Shown here in pieces: positions 7,539-15,744 of a stretch of DNA of 34,766 nucleotides. The notes beneath the pieces are model-generated. The model worked only from the letters and a program-made list of their open reading frames with translations, was not told the DNA's origin and did no database searches. The position numbers were made by a program, and so were the translations under genes. This stretch comes from Gluconobacter sp. P1C6_b (GTDB lineage: Bacteria; Pseudomonadota; Alphaproteobacteria; Acetobacterales; Acetobacteraceae): assembly GCF_018811945.1 (NCBI RefSeq), contig NZ_JACRVU010000017.1, positions 26,253 to 61,018 on the forward strand, written 5' to 3'. Numbering within the stretch: the stretch's first letter is position 1; every line of letters begins with the position of its first letter.

Positions 7539-8061
7539 GCCGGGCGATGTCAGTAAAGGTCCGGTCCTGTGCACCCCGGCGAATGTGTTTGGCCATATGA
7601 GGCGAGACAATCCGGTAACGGTTGGGGCGACGCGGATCCAGTCGCTCCTCGATCAGCCCCGCCCGCTCCAGAGCCGCAAGTGACTCACGCACCTCACCGA
7701 CGGAGAGGCCGAGCCATGTCGCGATTTCGCTGGCGGTTTCATGTTCGGTCAGGGACGCAAAGACAAGATCCTCGATGGGCGAGGTTTTCACCGTTCGCGT
7801 GGCCGGCATCCACGGCACCCGGGCATAAACACTATGACCCAAAGCCGCGATTTCGCCAGCCTGGGCGAGCGTCGTCAAAGCCATCGGCAGAGCACCCGCC
7901 TGCTCGGGCGTCAGGTTCGCGCGGAGTTCAAGGACATTATACGGCCCGCGGTTCAGACAGGTCCGGACGTGCTGGAGAACCGACTGATAGACTTCACGCT
8001 GCATCTCTGCCTTGAGCTTGCGAAAGACCCGCGCTTTCGGTTGATGACCGCCAAATTTCAC
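7531..8061 (-). CDS. Winged-helix-like protein (176 aa), operon head
   Basis: Starts at GTG 8061 (MKFGGHQPKARVFRKLKAEM). Two helical regions look like winged helices: about residues 43-82 and 95-148. The second, EIATWLGLSVGEVRESLAAL followed by ERAGLIEERLDPRRPNRYRI, is a classic recognition helix plus wing. It is probably a transcriptional regulator or replication-associated DNA-binding protein. It heads the minus operon running to 4979. The 12 bases ending in its start codon equal those at the gene starting 1334, and the motif TTGTGAGTGCAG lies about 50 bp upstream. Confidence 0.65.
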   Translation of the reverse strand: MKFGGHQPKARVFRKLKAEMQREVYQSVLQHVRTCLNRGPYNVLELRANLTPEQAGALPMALTTLAQAGEIAALGHSVYARVPWMPATRTVKTSPIEDLVFASLTEHETASEIATWLGLSVGEVRESLAALERAGLIEERLDPRRPNRYRIVSPHMAKHIRRGAQDRTFTDIARHG

Positions 8062-8107
8062 TGTGATGCCCCGTCGTCTGTAGCCGTCGGGATATTCTGC
8101 CGGAGAC

Positions 8108-8121
8108 TGTTGTGAGTGCAG
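8108..8121 (-). promoter_or_regulatory. Repeated motif TGTTGTGAGTGCAG, copy 1
   Basis: This 14-mer recurs exactly at 16891-16904, and its last 12 bases recur at 8509-8520. All three copies lie upstream of minus-strand start codons: 47, 24 and 56 nt respectively. An operator or promoter element is a reasonable reading. Confidence 0.4.
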
Positions 8122-8131
8122 TCACGCAACG

Positions 8132-8485
8132 TCACCATTGGCCTGCCGCCTTCATGCAGTCATAGGCGTTCCGGAGGTTGAACAGGCCGACAGCCACCCA
8201 GACCGGAACGAAGACAAGGACATGCCAGCGCGGCATGAAGGCTTTCGTCTTCCACACGCGCATGACGTCCATCACAAGAACGGAGATAGCCAGAGAGAAA
8301 AGGATCGCCTGTGCAAGCATGGTCCAGACCATCCGGACGTCCAGCGGGAAAAAGAGCCAGCCGAACCCGAGGAGCATGGTCGCCGAAAGAACCATGCTGC
8401 CAAGCATCCAAGAGGAAGACAGTGGGAGAGAAAGTGTTGATTCGGGCAGATCTGGCTGCCCAAGAGAAAGAGAGTGCTCGGTCAT
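8132..8485 (-). CDS. Hypothetical membrane protein (117 aa)
   Basis: Begins MTEHSLSLGQPDLPESTLSL. Hydrophobic segments are visible at about residues 27-46, 50-70 and 86-103, so it is a three-pass inner-membrane protein with a short cytoplasmic tail (NAYDCMKAAGQW). No clear Shine-Dalgarno precedes ATG 8485. A copy of the TTGTGAGTGCAG motif lies 24 nt upstream. It probably precedes the 8061 operon in transcription order. No family recognised. Confidence 0.6.
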   Translation of the reverse strand: MTEHSLSLGQPDLPESTLSLPLSSSWMLGSMVLSATMLLGFGWLFFPLDVRMVWTMLAQAILFSLAISVLVMDVMRVWKTKAFMPRWHVLVFVPVWVAVGLFNLRNAYDCMKAAGQW

Positions 8486-8508
8486 ACCCGGCAGTATGAC
8501 GACAGCGT

Positions 8509-8520
8509 TTGTGAGTGCAG
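8509..8520 (-). promoter_or_regulatory. Repeated motif TTGTGAGTGCAG, copy 2
   Basis: Second of three copies, 24 nt before the start of the minus-strand membrane protein at 8485. The close spacing would suit a site overlapping the promoter or leader. Confidence 0.4.
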
Positions 8521-8648
8521 TTCAGCGAAGGGACCGGATGAGGTTGAAACAACAGACCCTACTGGCAGGCCTCAGACCTCCAGTCCGAGACCTGACGCTT
8601 TGTAACGCTGTGTTGGAAGAAGCCGCACCACAGCATTTCCCTCAGCAT

Positions 8649-8671
8649 CCGAAAGTTACAGAAAGTTTCGG
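8649..8671. promoter_or_regulatory. Operator-like repeat with GAAAGTT pairs
   Basis: GAAAGTT occurs at 8651-8657 and again at 8661-8667, exactly 10 bp (one helical turn) apart. The pair is framed by the inverted arms CCGAAA and TTTCGG (8649-8654 and 8666-8671). This looks like a small operator or inverted-repeat protein-binding site. No adjacent regulator gene reads from it. Confidence 0.3.
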
Positions 8672-8694
8672 ACGACAAAGCCACAGACGCCGTA

Positions 8695-8898
8695 ATGGCA
8701 CTGCCGGTTCCAAATCCCAAAGCCATGCTGGCCAACCGGCGCTATGACAGCGACAGCTTCCGCCTCATGTCAGACATTGGGTGGCTAGAAGAGCTTCCCA
8801 GAAGCCGACATAAAAAATCGAGCACTCAAATGGAAACTCCTGATGGCCAACTTCCGCACGCACACTTACTAGCTCGAGATTCGAAACTCATCAGGTGA
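8695..8898 (+). pseudogene. IS5-family transposase fragment
   Basis: The 67-residue frame contains AMLANRRYDSDSFR, which matches the 'AMLADRGYDSDWFR' block around the second catalytic Asp of IS5-type DDE transposases. It is followed by a degenerate equivalent of the 'CIPSRKSRKK' block. Upstream catalytic domain, downstream E motif and terminal inverted repeats are missing, so this is a scrap of an old insertion. It marks the left edge of the AT-richer island at 8.87-11.5 kb and hints that the island was acquired. The residual start codon is probably not used. Confidence 0.55.
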
Positions 8899-10035
8899 TG
8901 AGCGGGTAACGGCAGTGGCGTTCGCTTCCGTACTGCTTCCCTGAGTGCTCACACTGTTAAGTTTCTCTCTGAACGTGTCTGTAAAACGCATCAGAATAAG
9001 GGGCGAGAGAAAGCGGCGTACCTCCTTGATTCGGGGCAAGATTTCATCCCAAATCGCCACAATTTTTTGGAGATATTGCATATTTGCTGGACTGGATTGA
9101 CCGCCTCGCAGCGTGAAGCTAACGTCGAAGTCGTCGCCATTGGTCCATGACCAATACATAGTGGTCGAAAAAACAGCCTTTGTGCAAAGCACTTCAAGTA
9201 GCTCTTGATTGAAAGAGTGACCTGTCTCCGTCTCCACCATACCCAAATACTCGCAGATTTGGGATAAAAGAAGTTCCAGTCGGGTCAAGGGCTTCGGATG
9301 AGAGCCTTCAACAGCCGCTATCGGAACAATAGGCTTACTTCCGTTGAAACGGAAAAAGACCAAAGAGAGGCCGCACACCATTAGGTAAAGTGTCCCGCAT
9401 AAAACTTCGGGCTGCTCCTCAGCGTCGGCGAAGCTGGGATCCTCTATATGTCGAAGCAAATCCGTGGCGTAGAAGATCGTCGCCGCGAAGTCGGCGGCAA
9501 GTTCCGTACCATGAGAGACCAGTGCTTCTCGATCATTGATAGGTTTATGATGTGAAACCTCGAAATCGTGGACGTCAGTCGTTTGCATGGCTTCATTTCC
9601 CCTCGGCCCGAACTCGTGGCGTATGATGCCATGCTCTTGCAGGAGGTGGCCGAGCTCATGGAAATACACCCACGTGATCGCCGCGATGAACATGTTCCTG
9701 ACGTGTTGGTCTTCGTTAAAGCATTCAGGGAGTTTCGTGCGATTGTCATAAATCTCGTAGGGGGTAAAATCTCCTTCTGGCCTGCTTCGCAGGAACTCGC
9801 AAAAATTTTCGATGTCACGCCACACCTGTCGCACAAACTCGTAGTATATCGTGATGCTGTGCTGCGGCGGTTTGTCGCTTTGACTTAGAGAGGACGCGTA
9901 GGCGCCATAAATTTCCCTCTCACTCCAATAAATCGATAATTTTCCGCCCAGAGGGGCGTATATTATGTCATTTGTTTCATTAGTGATGCGGCCTAAAATA
10001 TCACCTGCCAACTCATAGATCTCGGCATCCTCCAT
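8869..10035 (-). CDS. HExxH metallopeptidase-like protein
   Basis: A 388-aa protein with a zinc-protease signature: YFHELGHLLQEHG (HELGH at 126-130), then SHGTELAADFAA (175-186), whose E and D fit the third-ligand helix of gluzincins such as M48 or ImmA/IrrE-like M78 enzymes. The rest shows no known domain, with a hydrophobic stretch near 212-232 and a Ser/Thr-rich tail. AGGA lies 9 nt before ATG 10035. Codon and base use is visibly more AT-rich than the neighbours. Next to a DUF2971 gene and an IS scrap, it reads as cargo, possibly of a defence or stress module; that is inference. Confidence 0.75.
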   Translation of the reverse strand: MEDAEIYELAGDILGRITNETNDIIYAPLGGKLSIYWSEREIYGAYASSLSQSDKPPQHSITIYYEFVRQVWRDIENFCEFLRSRPEGDFTPYEIYDNRTKLPECFNEDQHVRNMFIAAITWVYFHELGHLLQEHGIIRHEFGPRGNEAMQTTDVHDFEVSHHKPINDREALVSHGTELAADFAATIFYATDLLRHIEDPSFADAEEQPEVLCGTLYLMVCGLSLVFFRFNGSKPIVPIAAVEGSHPKPLTRLELLLSQICEYLGMVETETGHSFNQELLEVLCTKAVFSTTMYWSWTNGDDFDVSFTLRGGQSSPANMQYLQKIVAIWDEILPRIKEVRRFLSPLILMRFTDTFREKLNSVSTQGSSTEANATAVTRSSPDEFRISS

Positions 10036-10461
10036 CGCGCACGTTCCTATTTCTTAGAGGCTGTTTCTTAACTCTGTTGTAATGGAGATAGCTGGCTGTG
10101 ACGAGATCTGCCTCTCGCAATCTTACGAGACGGAGTTGGAGCATTAGCGCTGGGACTCATATCCGATTACTTTATACTGCTGGCTATGAGTAAATGCTCA
10201 AAGAATGATTTGCCCGATCCGTTCACTTTGTGTCTATTCTGGCAGTTCTTATCTTATAAGCAGACTTTCCACTTTCCCCCCCTAAACCGCCTGTTCGCTC
10301 AATATGAGCGGACAGGCGGCACTCGCCTACATAAGGGAAATAAAATTGCCAAATGCTGCAATTCTCAGATGGCGATAGACCTCTTAATATTAGGGCTCGC
10401 TTCGTCCGCACGTACTCATTCTAGATCTTATTATGGTTCAAAATTAGCGTTCCAAAGACAA
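10036..10461. other. Intergenic stretch of the AT-rich island
   Basis: Between the two island genes I see no convincing gene. Frames exist on both strands but lack ribosome sites and any recognisable sequence. The right part carries the hairpin annotated at 10284-10319. The left part, upstream of the protease gene, is AT-rich and may hold its promoter, but no clear hexamer pair stands out. Confidence 0.4.
10284..10319 (-). terminator. Hairpin downstream of the DUF2971 gene
   Basis: A 14-bp stem with one G-T wobble (10287-10300 with 10306-10319) and loop AATAT. On the minus strand it is followed by only TTT, so it is a modest terminator. It lies about 140 bp past the DUF2971 stop. Confidence 0.45.
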
Positions 10462-11487
10462 CTAGACTCCGGAAAAGTCATCGTAACGATCAAGGCCTCG
10501 CCGAGGAAACACCGTCTCTAATTGGCCTGGATCGAATGGCACTTTAATTAGCTCGAACCCGTGAGGCGGCATGGTAATTTCTGAGAACTCGATTTTCCTA
10601 CTGCGCGTTTTCAGCACCGTACAGATCGCATAACGAACGTGGTCCGGGCAGCGATGGCCGAAAACAATCTCCTCTAACTCTAAAGGGCTGCCTTGTTCCC
10701 CTGCTGGACCGAGAATTCGCCACTCATTCTCATATTTCCACGCTTCAGCCTTGGCTTGATAAGCTGTCTGGTCCACCTTATTTTTCGCATTTATATCACC
10801 GGAAAGCATTTTTTGAATGATACTGGTGCTTAGAAGACGTGAACCGCCGTAATCCATTGGCACAAGTTTAAAGCGGCAATCTTCGGGGAAAGTGTCAGGT
10901 ATTGAATATCCAAGAGCTACTCCCTGATGTTGATTTCCGTAATGGCTCCACATTAAGATAGAAACTGAACAGAAAGTGAGCGAAAATACTCCTCGATCTT
11001 CTCGAATTAAAAGTTCCTGCTGAATGGCCTGTTCTAGAGCTTTTATGTGGGAGTGTTCCGACGTTTCTCCCACATCACGATTATAATTAGCATAGTCAAG
11101 AAGGCCTCGTACTTTCCGGCTGACTTCTTTTTCGAAGTCTCCTACTGATGCCATTGATCCCAAGGCACCAGCGTGGAGTAAACTAGATGGAGCCCGCGGC
11201 TCAGCCCACATGCGCTGGCGGAGAAGCATTCTATACAGAGCACATAGTGCTGCGACGGGAAGGTCATTTTCGACAATGGGTTGACTATCGAGGGGATCAT
11301 TAAAAGTGGCCGGTTTCGCTAAATATATAGTATCAGAAATTATCGAATCTAAAGACAATGCAGAAAAGCTCCTAAATTTGTAGAGCCTTTCTGGGGTCGG
11401 GGTCGGGTTACGCACCTTAGTAATTATCCTCGGTATTATTGACGATATAGTAGAAGCTAACGATCGCACGGAGCTTAGTGTTTTCAT
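10462..11487 (-). CDS. DUF2971 domain protein
   Basis: A 341-aa protein with DUF2971 hallmarks in order: LYKFRSF (35-41), ATFNDPLDSQP (about 64-74), SILMWSHYGNQHQGVALGYS in the middle, and AEAWKYENEWRILGPAG then LEEIVFGHRCP near the end. The biochemical role of DUF2971 is unknown; members are scattered on mobile elements. ATG 11487 is chosen because GGGGA lies just upstream and homology starts soon after. It is AT-richer than the helicase gene 166 bp upstream. It is likely cargo together with the HExxH gene. Confidence 0.8.
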   Translation of the reverse strand: MKTLSSVRSLASTISSIIPRIITKVRNPTPTPERLYKFRSFSALSLDSIISDTIYLAKPATFNDPLDSQPIVENDLPVAALCALYRMLLRQRMWAEPRAPSSLLHAGALGSMASVGDFEKEVSRKVRGLLDYANYNRDVGETSEHSHIKALEQAIQQELLIREDRGVFSLTFCSVSILMWSHYGNQHQGVALGYSIPDTFPEDCRFKLVPMDYGGSRLLSTSIIQKMLSGDINAKNKVDQTAYQAKAEAWKYENEWRILGPAGEQGSPLELEEIVFGHRCPDHVRYAICTVLKTRSRKIEFSEITMPPHGFELIKVPFDPGQLETVFPRRGLDRYDDFSGV

Positions 11488-11653
11488 ATCATCCCCGATC
11501 GGACTCTGTCTTGAGGAGCGGACACGTGTAATTAACTTTTGGGGAACAATTGGGGATGCTGCCGTGAGAGGCAATCAATGGCCGATTTACGATGGCGCAG
11601 GCGGATAGCGGACCGACTGCTTCCCCCCCAAGTCAGTCGCAGGACGTGAGTGG

Positions 11654-13681
11654 TCAGAAGCCCATCGCCTCTCTCTGAGCCTGCCGATTGGAACCCGTTC
11701 CCCGTTGAAACGCGGGACGGCAGGTGAGATTTCGCCCCCAACCGTCCCGCCGCGCCTGGAGCGGGATCTCGTCGATGAAACAGCTCGGACTGGCCTGCTC
11801 GCCCCGACGAAACTCGCACCAGGACACGCTAACGCGCTGGCGGCCTCGGGTGAGTGCGACATAGGCCAGTCGTCGCTCTTCCGCCGGATCGATGTTCGTG
11901 CGCGATGGAAACAGCGTGTCTTCCCAACCGATCAGAAAGACATGCCCGAACTCCAGACCCTTTGATCCGTGAATGGTCATCAGCTTGACCCGGCCGACAC
12001 TCTCATCGCCGCTGCTTTCCGAGCCAAGGGCAGCGTGGTCGAACAGCTCTTCCACCGAGCTGAACTCGTTGGCGAGCGATAGAAGCTCGTGCAGGTTTTC
12101 CAGCGCCGTGCGGCCATCGTCCCCGGCTGCCTGGTGCATCGCGAGATACCCGCTCTCTTCTACAAGAACCCTCAGACGCTCTCCCAAACTGGGCTCGCCA
12201 CTGCGGGCGCCTTTCAGGATCACGTCCAGAAAGCAGCGCAGCTTGTCAGCAGCCTTGCCGGTGCGTCCCTGCACCGTGCGCTCCGCTGCCTCGTACAGCG
12301 AGATCGCCTCCTCATCCGCGACCTGTTCGAATGTCGCCATGGCCTTGGCCCCGATCCCCCGGGCGGGCTGATTGACGATCCGGCGGAATGCCTCATCTGA
12401 CTGCCGCTCATACGGAAAACATGTCAGACGCAGGAAGGCCAGCGCATCCTTGACCACGCCGCGCTGCCAGAAGGCGGTGTCATTGACCAGCTCGTAAGGG
12501 ATCTTTGCGCGCAGCAGAGACTCTTCCAGCAGCCGGGAGAGATGGTTGAAGCGATAGAGCACCGCCATGTCCTCGTAAGGCACGCCTTCCAGGGCACGAC
12601 GTCCGATCTCCGCGGCAATCCCGGAAGCTTCGTCCTGGCTGCCGGTGTGTCGCAGAATATCCACTGGCTCCCCATCTCCGGACGCGGTATACAGTGTTTT
12701 CTCCAGCCGGTTGGCGTCGTGAGAAATCACTGCGTTGGCCGCTGACAGGATGTGACCGGTCGAACGGAAGTTCTGCTCCAGAGCAATCATGCGTCCGGTC
12801 GGAAACTCCTTGAGAAAGCTTCGGATAATCCGGACATTGGCCCCACGCCAGCCGTAAATCGACTGCGCATCGTCGCCCACAACGAAGAGCTCGTTGTGGT
12901 CTTTGGACAGGCATTTCAGCCAGAGAAACTGGAGCCGGTTGACGTCCTGAAACTCATCGGCAAGCACGCAGTCAAACCGGCCCGACCAGTCCTGTCTGTA
13001 GCGTTCGTCGCGGAGCATGGTCACGGTGGGCCATAGCAGCAGGTCTGCAAAATCCGCGCGATTGCTTTCGCGCAACATCGCCTGATAGGCTGGATAGAGC
13101 GCGGCCGCATCTCGCCAGACCATGATGTCATCGCCTTCGGTGATGGCATCCGTCGCAATCCGTCCCTCGACCCAGGTCACGGCATCCGGGGGAAGCACCA
13201 TGTTTTCCTTGAGCATGGCGATGCGCGAGCTGACGGATTTCACACGCTTGCGAAACGTCTCTCCGTCATCGGCATTCATGACGCCCGCTTCAATCGCCTT
13301 TTCCAGAAGCCTGCGCACGATCTTCGTGCTGTCTTCGCTGTCACAGACGTCGAAGCCCGGACGCAGCCCGGCAATGTCAGGATCGGTCCGCAGCTGACGG
13401 CGTCCGTGCGCATGGAAGGTGCCCACCCAGTACGGGGCCTGCGCGATGTTCAGGGCCGCTGCGATCCGCGTCTTCATCTCCCCGGCCGCCTTGTTGGTAA
13501 AGGTCACGGCCAGAATGCGATCGGGCGACATCCGGCGCTTGACGACACGGTCGACAATACCGGCCACAAGCGTCTTGGTCTTTCCGGTCCCGGCACCCGC
13601 CAGAACAACAACCGGTCCTGTCTGACGCGCGGCGTCTGCCTGGGAGGGGGTCAAGCCTAAGAGATGATTATCCACGACCAC
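11654..13681 (-). CDS. UvrD/PcrA-like superfamily 1 DNA helicase
   Basis: A 675-aa ATP-dependent 3'-5' DNA helicase. Motifs run in the standard order: Q motif GLTPSQADA, Walker A AGAGTGKT (28-35), TFTNKAAGEMKTRI, GTFHAHGRRQLR, Walker B LADEFQDVN (about 240), VVGDDAQSIYGWRGA, LEQNFRS, then VKLMTIHGSKGLEFGHVFLI and YVALTRGRQRV near 610. Such helicases act in repair, recombination, or plasmid replication and transfer. GTG 13681 is chosen: GGGAG lies 7 nt upstream and it overlaps the preceding gene by 14 nt; GTG 13675 and ATG 13705 are alternatives. The extended C-terminal arm of true UvrD/PcrA is short here. Confidence 0.93.
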   Translation of the reverse strand: MVVDNHLLGLTPSQADAARQTGPVVVLAGAGTGKTKTLVAGIVDRVVKRRMSPDRILAVTFTNKAAGEMKTRIAAALNIAQAPYWVGTFHAHGRRQLRTDPDIAGLRPGFDVCDSEDSTKIVRRLLEKAIEAGVMNADDGETFRKRVKSVSSRIAMLKENMVLPPDAVTWVEGRIATDAITEGDDIMVWRDAAALYPAYQAMLRESNRADFADLLLWPTVTMLRDERYRQDWSGRFDCVLADEFQDVNRLQFLWLKCLSKDHNELFVVGDDAQSIYGWRGANVRIIRSFLKEFPTGRMIALEQNFRSTGHILSAANAVISHDANRLEKTLYTASGDGEPVDILRHTGSQDEASGIAAEIGRRALEGVPYEDMAVLYRFNHLSRLLEESLLRAKIPYELVNDTAFWQRGVVKDALAFLRLTCFPYERQSDEAFRRIVNQPARGIGAKAMATFEQVADEEAISLYEAAERTVQGRTGKAADKLRCFLDVILKGARSGEPSLGERLRVLVEESGYLAMHQAAGDDGRTALENLHELLSLANEFSSVEELFDHAALGSESSGDESVGRVKLMTIHGSKGLEFGHVFLIGWEDTLFPSRTNIDPAEERRLAYVALTRGRQRVSVSWCEFRRGEQASPSCFIDEIPLQARRDGWGRNLTCRPAFQRGTGSNRQAQREAMGF

Positions 13682-14351
13682 GTCCCTGCTCCCGGGTGCC
13701 ATGAAGAACATCGCACCGCGTCGCACGGCGGCCATCAAGGCTGAGAATCATGTCCGGCTCGACCATCAGGTCGAACTCCTGCCCGAAGTCCCATGTCCCG
13801 TCCGCCAGAACCGTCCCTCCGACCACGAGACCGCGCAGCACATCATCGCCGAACGCAATCTTGGCGTAGGTCTGCGGGAAGGGCGGCTGATTGTGCAGCA
13901 GAGCCCAGGTATGCCAGGCGCGGGTTGTCTCTACATCGGCATGCCAGGCGGCGGTCAGTTCTGCGACATGCCCCAGAAGTGTGACGGCTTCCGGACGGTC
14001 AGGATGACGCGTGCTTCCGGGAACGGTGCCAATCTGGACAAGCTGCTGCTCCCCCGCCTGACAGGTCAGGAACCCATTGTCTCCGGTCGGGGACTGAACA
14101 AACAGGACGATGCGCCCGGAGAGATCCCAGCCTGCCGCGCTCCAGCGCCCCCCAACCACAAGACCCAGACCCCGCCCCGTCTCAGGACCGTATTCTACCA
14201 GCGCCCAGGGAATACGACATCCGAGGTCTGGCATCCGGCGCAGATAATGGTCCGCATCCGGGTGCGCCAGAAAGGCCGTTCTCAGAGCGTCATTCTTCTC
14301 ATGTCCGGGAAACAGCGCCTCCATTTCCCGTCGTGCCTTGTCATTCGTCAT
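13668..14351 (-). CDS. Hypothetical protein between Toprim and helicase genes
   Basis: A 227-aa soluble protein, MTNDKARREMEALFPGHEKN..., starting 11 nt after the Toprim gene stop with AGGAG ahead of ATG 14351. Visible blocks are LGLVVGGRWSAAGWDLSGRI and, later, LRGLVVGGTVLADGTWDFGQ. The repeated 'GLVVGG' segments suggest two related beta-rich units. No family recognised. Tight spacing on both sides puts it in one operon with the Toprim protein and the helicase, so a role in DNA processing is a fair guess. Confidence 0.7.
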   Translation of the reverse strand: MTNDKARREMEALFPGHEKNDALRTAFLAHPDADHYLRRMPDLGCRIPWALVEYGPETGRGLGLVVGGRWSAAGWDLSGRIVLFVQSPTGDNGFLTCQAGEQQLVQIGTVPGSTRHPDRPEAVTLLGHVAELTAAWHADVETTRAWHTWALLHNQPPFPQTYAKIAFGDDVLRGLVVGGTVLADGTWDFGQEFDLMVEPDMILSLDGRRATRCDVLHGTREQGRGRG

Positions 14352-14361
14352 CAGTCTCTCC

Positions 14362-15333
14362 TCAGGCGGCGCGGGCGGCGGCCACAACAGTCTTCAGGGC
14401 GTCGTTGAAATCTTTGCAGCCACCGTGGGGAATACGGCGGATCACGCGGACACCGGCTTCGCGGCCCAGTTCTGCAAGGCGCGCGGCATAGCGGTTGCCG
14501 GCGTCGTCATTATCGGTTGCGGCTACCAGAACGGCAGCCGGATCATTTGCCATTTCAGCCAGCTCGGCCGTCAGGGCTTCGACCGTCTCCGGCCCCATGC
14601 CACCTGCGGTCGAACAGTACAGGGTTTCGCGCGTACGCTCGCTGTCGAGGGCGGCGTAGGACAGGGCATCAATGGCGGATTCACTCACCACCAGGCGACG
14701 AACCGTGCGAGCCAGACCGGGCTGGAAGCGGAACAGCGTTTTGACCGTACCCGACAGACAGATACCCTTGGTGTCCGGACCACGCAGTTCCGCGCCACAG
14801 ATGGCTCCCACGGCATCCCGGTGGCAGAACCAGGCGGCGTGATAACCGTCCCGGATGCAGCCGGTCATAATGGCCCGACGCAGAACCCATTCCGGAAGGC
14901 AGCGCTCCTCGGTGAGATACGCCCAGACCTTCGTGCCGGATTTGAGCTCCTTCTTGCCCTGCCAGCGCTCAGCCGGGGCGCCGTCTGGCGTTTTGGCCTG
15001 ACGCTCGCGGACATACTCTGCCCCCTTTGGTTCAATACCTACCAGTTGACCCAGCTCCCGACAGGCATCGCGAAACTTCAGACCGGGCGTCAGGCGCTGG
15101 ATCAGGGAGAACACATCCCCCTTTTCGTCCGATCCCGTATCCCACCAGCCACGGCCTTCATGGTTGACGATAATCGTCTCGCCCTTTCCCGCACGGTATT
15201 TCAGAGCGTTCCGCGTGCTTTCGGGCTTGTCGAGAAGATAGCCATGGCGCTCAAGCAGCAGAGCACAGGAGACGCCTTTGACAATGTCGGTCCGGTCGTC
15301 ATCAGACAGTCTGAACGGCTCAAAGCGTGCCAT
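14362..15333 (-). CDS. DUF3991/Toprim domain protein (primase-like)
   Basis: A 323-aa protein with an N-terminal DUF3991-type region (ALLLERHGYLLDK, then the WWDTGSDEKGDVFSLIQRL block) and a C-terminal Toprim domain. The Toprim acidic motifs are visible: VVSESAIDALSYAAL (Glu near 214) and ATDNDDAGNRYA (about 271-282). Such proteins are common on plasmids next to replication or transfer genes and resemble the catalytic core of DnaG-like primases, but no zinc-binding domain is present. ATG 15333 has AGG nine bases upstream. A sigma70-like promoter lies at 15407-15435. It heads an operon with the UvrD-like helicase. Confidence 0.88.
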   Translation of the reverse strand: MARFEPFRLSDDDRTDIVKGVSCALLLERHGYLLDKPESTRNALKYRAGKGETIIVNHEGRGWWDTGSDEKGDVFSLIQRLTPGLKFRDACRELGQLVGIEPKGAEYVRERQAKTPDGAPAERWQGKKELKSGTKVWAYLTEERCLPEWVLRRAIMTGCIRDGYHAAWFCHRDAVGAICGAELRGPDTKGICLSGTVKTLFRFQPGLARTVRRLVVSESAIDALSYAALDSERTRETLYCSTAGGMGPETVEALTAELAEMANDPAAVLVAATDNDDAGNRYAARLAELGREAGVRVIRRIPHGGCKDFNDALKTVVAAARAA

Positions 15334-15406
15334 GATCGTCATCCTTTCTCGCTTCGGGGCGGCGCAACGGTCAGAACCGGCTTCAACGCCCCTGTAATGT
15401 GGGTTT

Positions 15407-15435
15407 AATTTAGGGAAAATCCGCAGGTATTGCAA
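15407..15435 (-). promoter_or_regulatory. Promoter of the Toprim-helicase operon
   Basis: Minus strand: TTGCAA (15435-15430), 17-bp spacer, TAAATT (15412-15407). The surroundings are AT-rich, unlike the GC-rich coding DNA. This is one of few minus-strand operons between 11 and 34 kb without a folded leader element. Confidence 0.55.
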
Positions 15436-15561
15436 GAAAAAATGACTATTTACTGCGGTTTTCATGGTTTTTATTTGTCGTGACTTACCAATATACAAAC
15501 ATCATCGACACCAACTTAACGAATACTTAAACGAGCCTTTCGTTCGACCCGTGCCGGAGGC

Positions 15562-15600
15562 AAAAGGGGCGAAAGCAAGCGCAGCGACGCCTTTCGTCCC
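15562..15600 (-). terminator. Intrinsic terminator of the nuclease operon
   Basis: Minus strand: a 10-bp stem (15591-15600 with 15566-15575, one G-U pair) followed by TTTT at 15565-15562. It lies about 145 bp past the last gene of the nuclease operon. The rest of 15436-15744 shows no gene. Confidence 0.55.
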
Positions 15601-15744
15601 GACACTTTCAGGTCCGTCACAAACGTAGCGCAGGACACGATGCCTTCTCAGGGGACCCGGCTGCACGGAGCAACCGAAGGGCGCGGAGGAAGCTGGGGTG
15701 GAAGGTCGTCTTGTCCGGAGCGAGGCTTGTGGCACTCCAGACCT

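Noticed and set aside
10186-10521. A 111-codon plus-strand frame in the island
   Set aside because: No ribosome site, odd composition, and it overlaps the end of the DUF2971 gene antisense.
14338-15408. A 356-codon open frame on the plus strand
   Set aside because: Antisense to the Toprim gene, whose motifs and promoter are clear.
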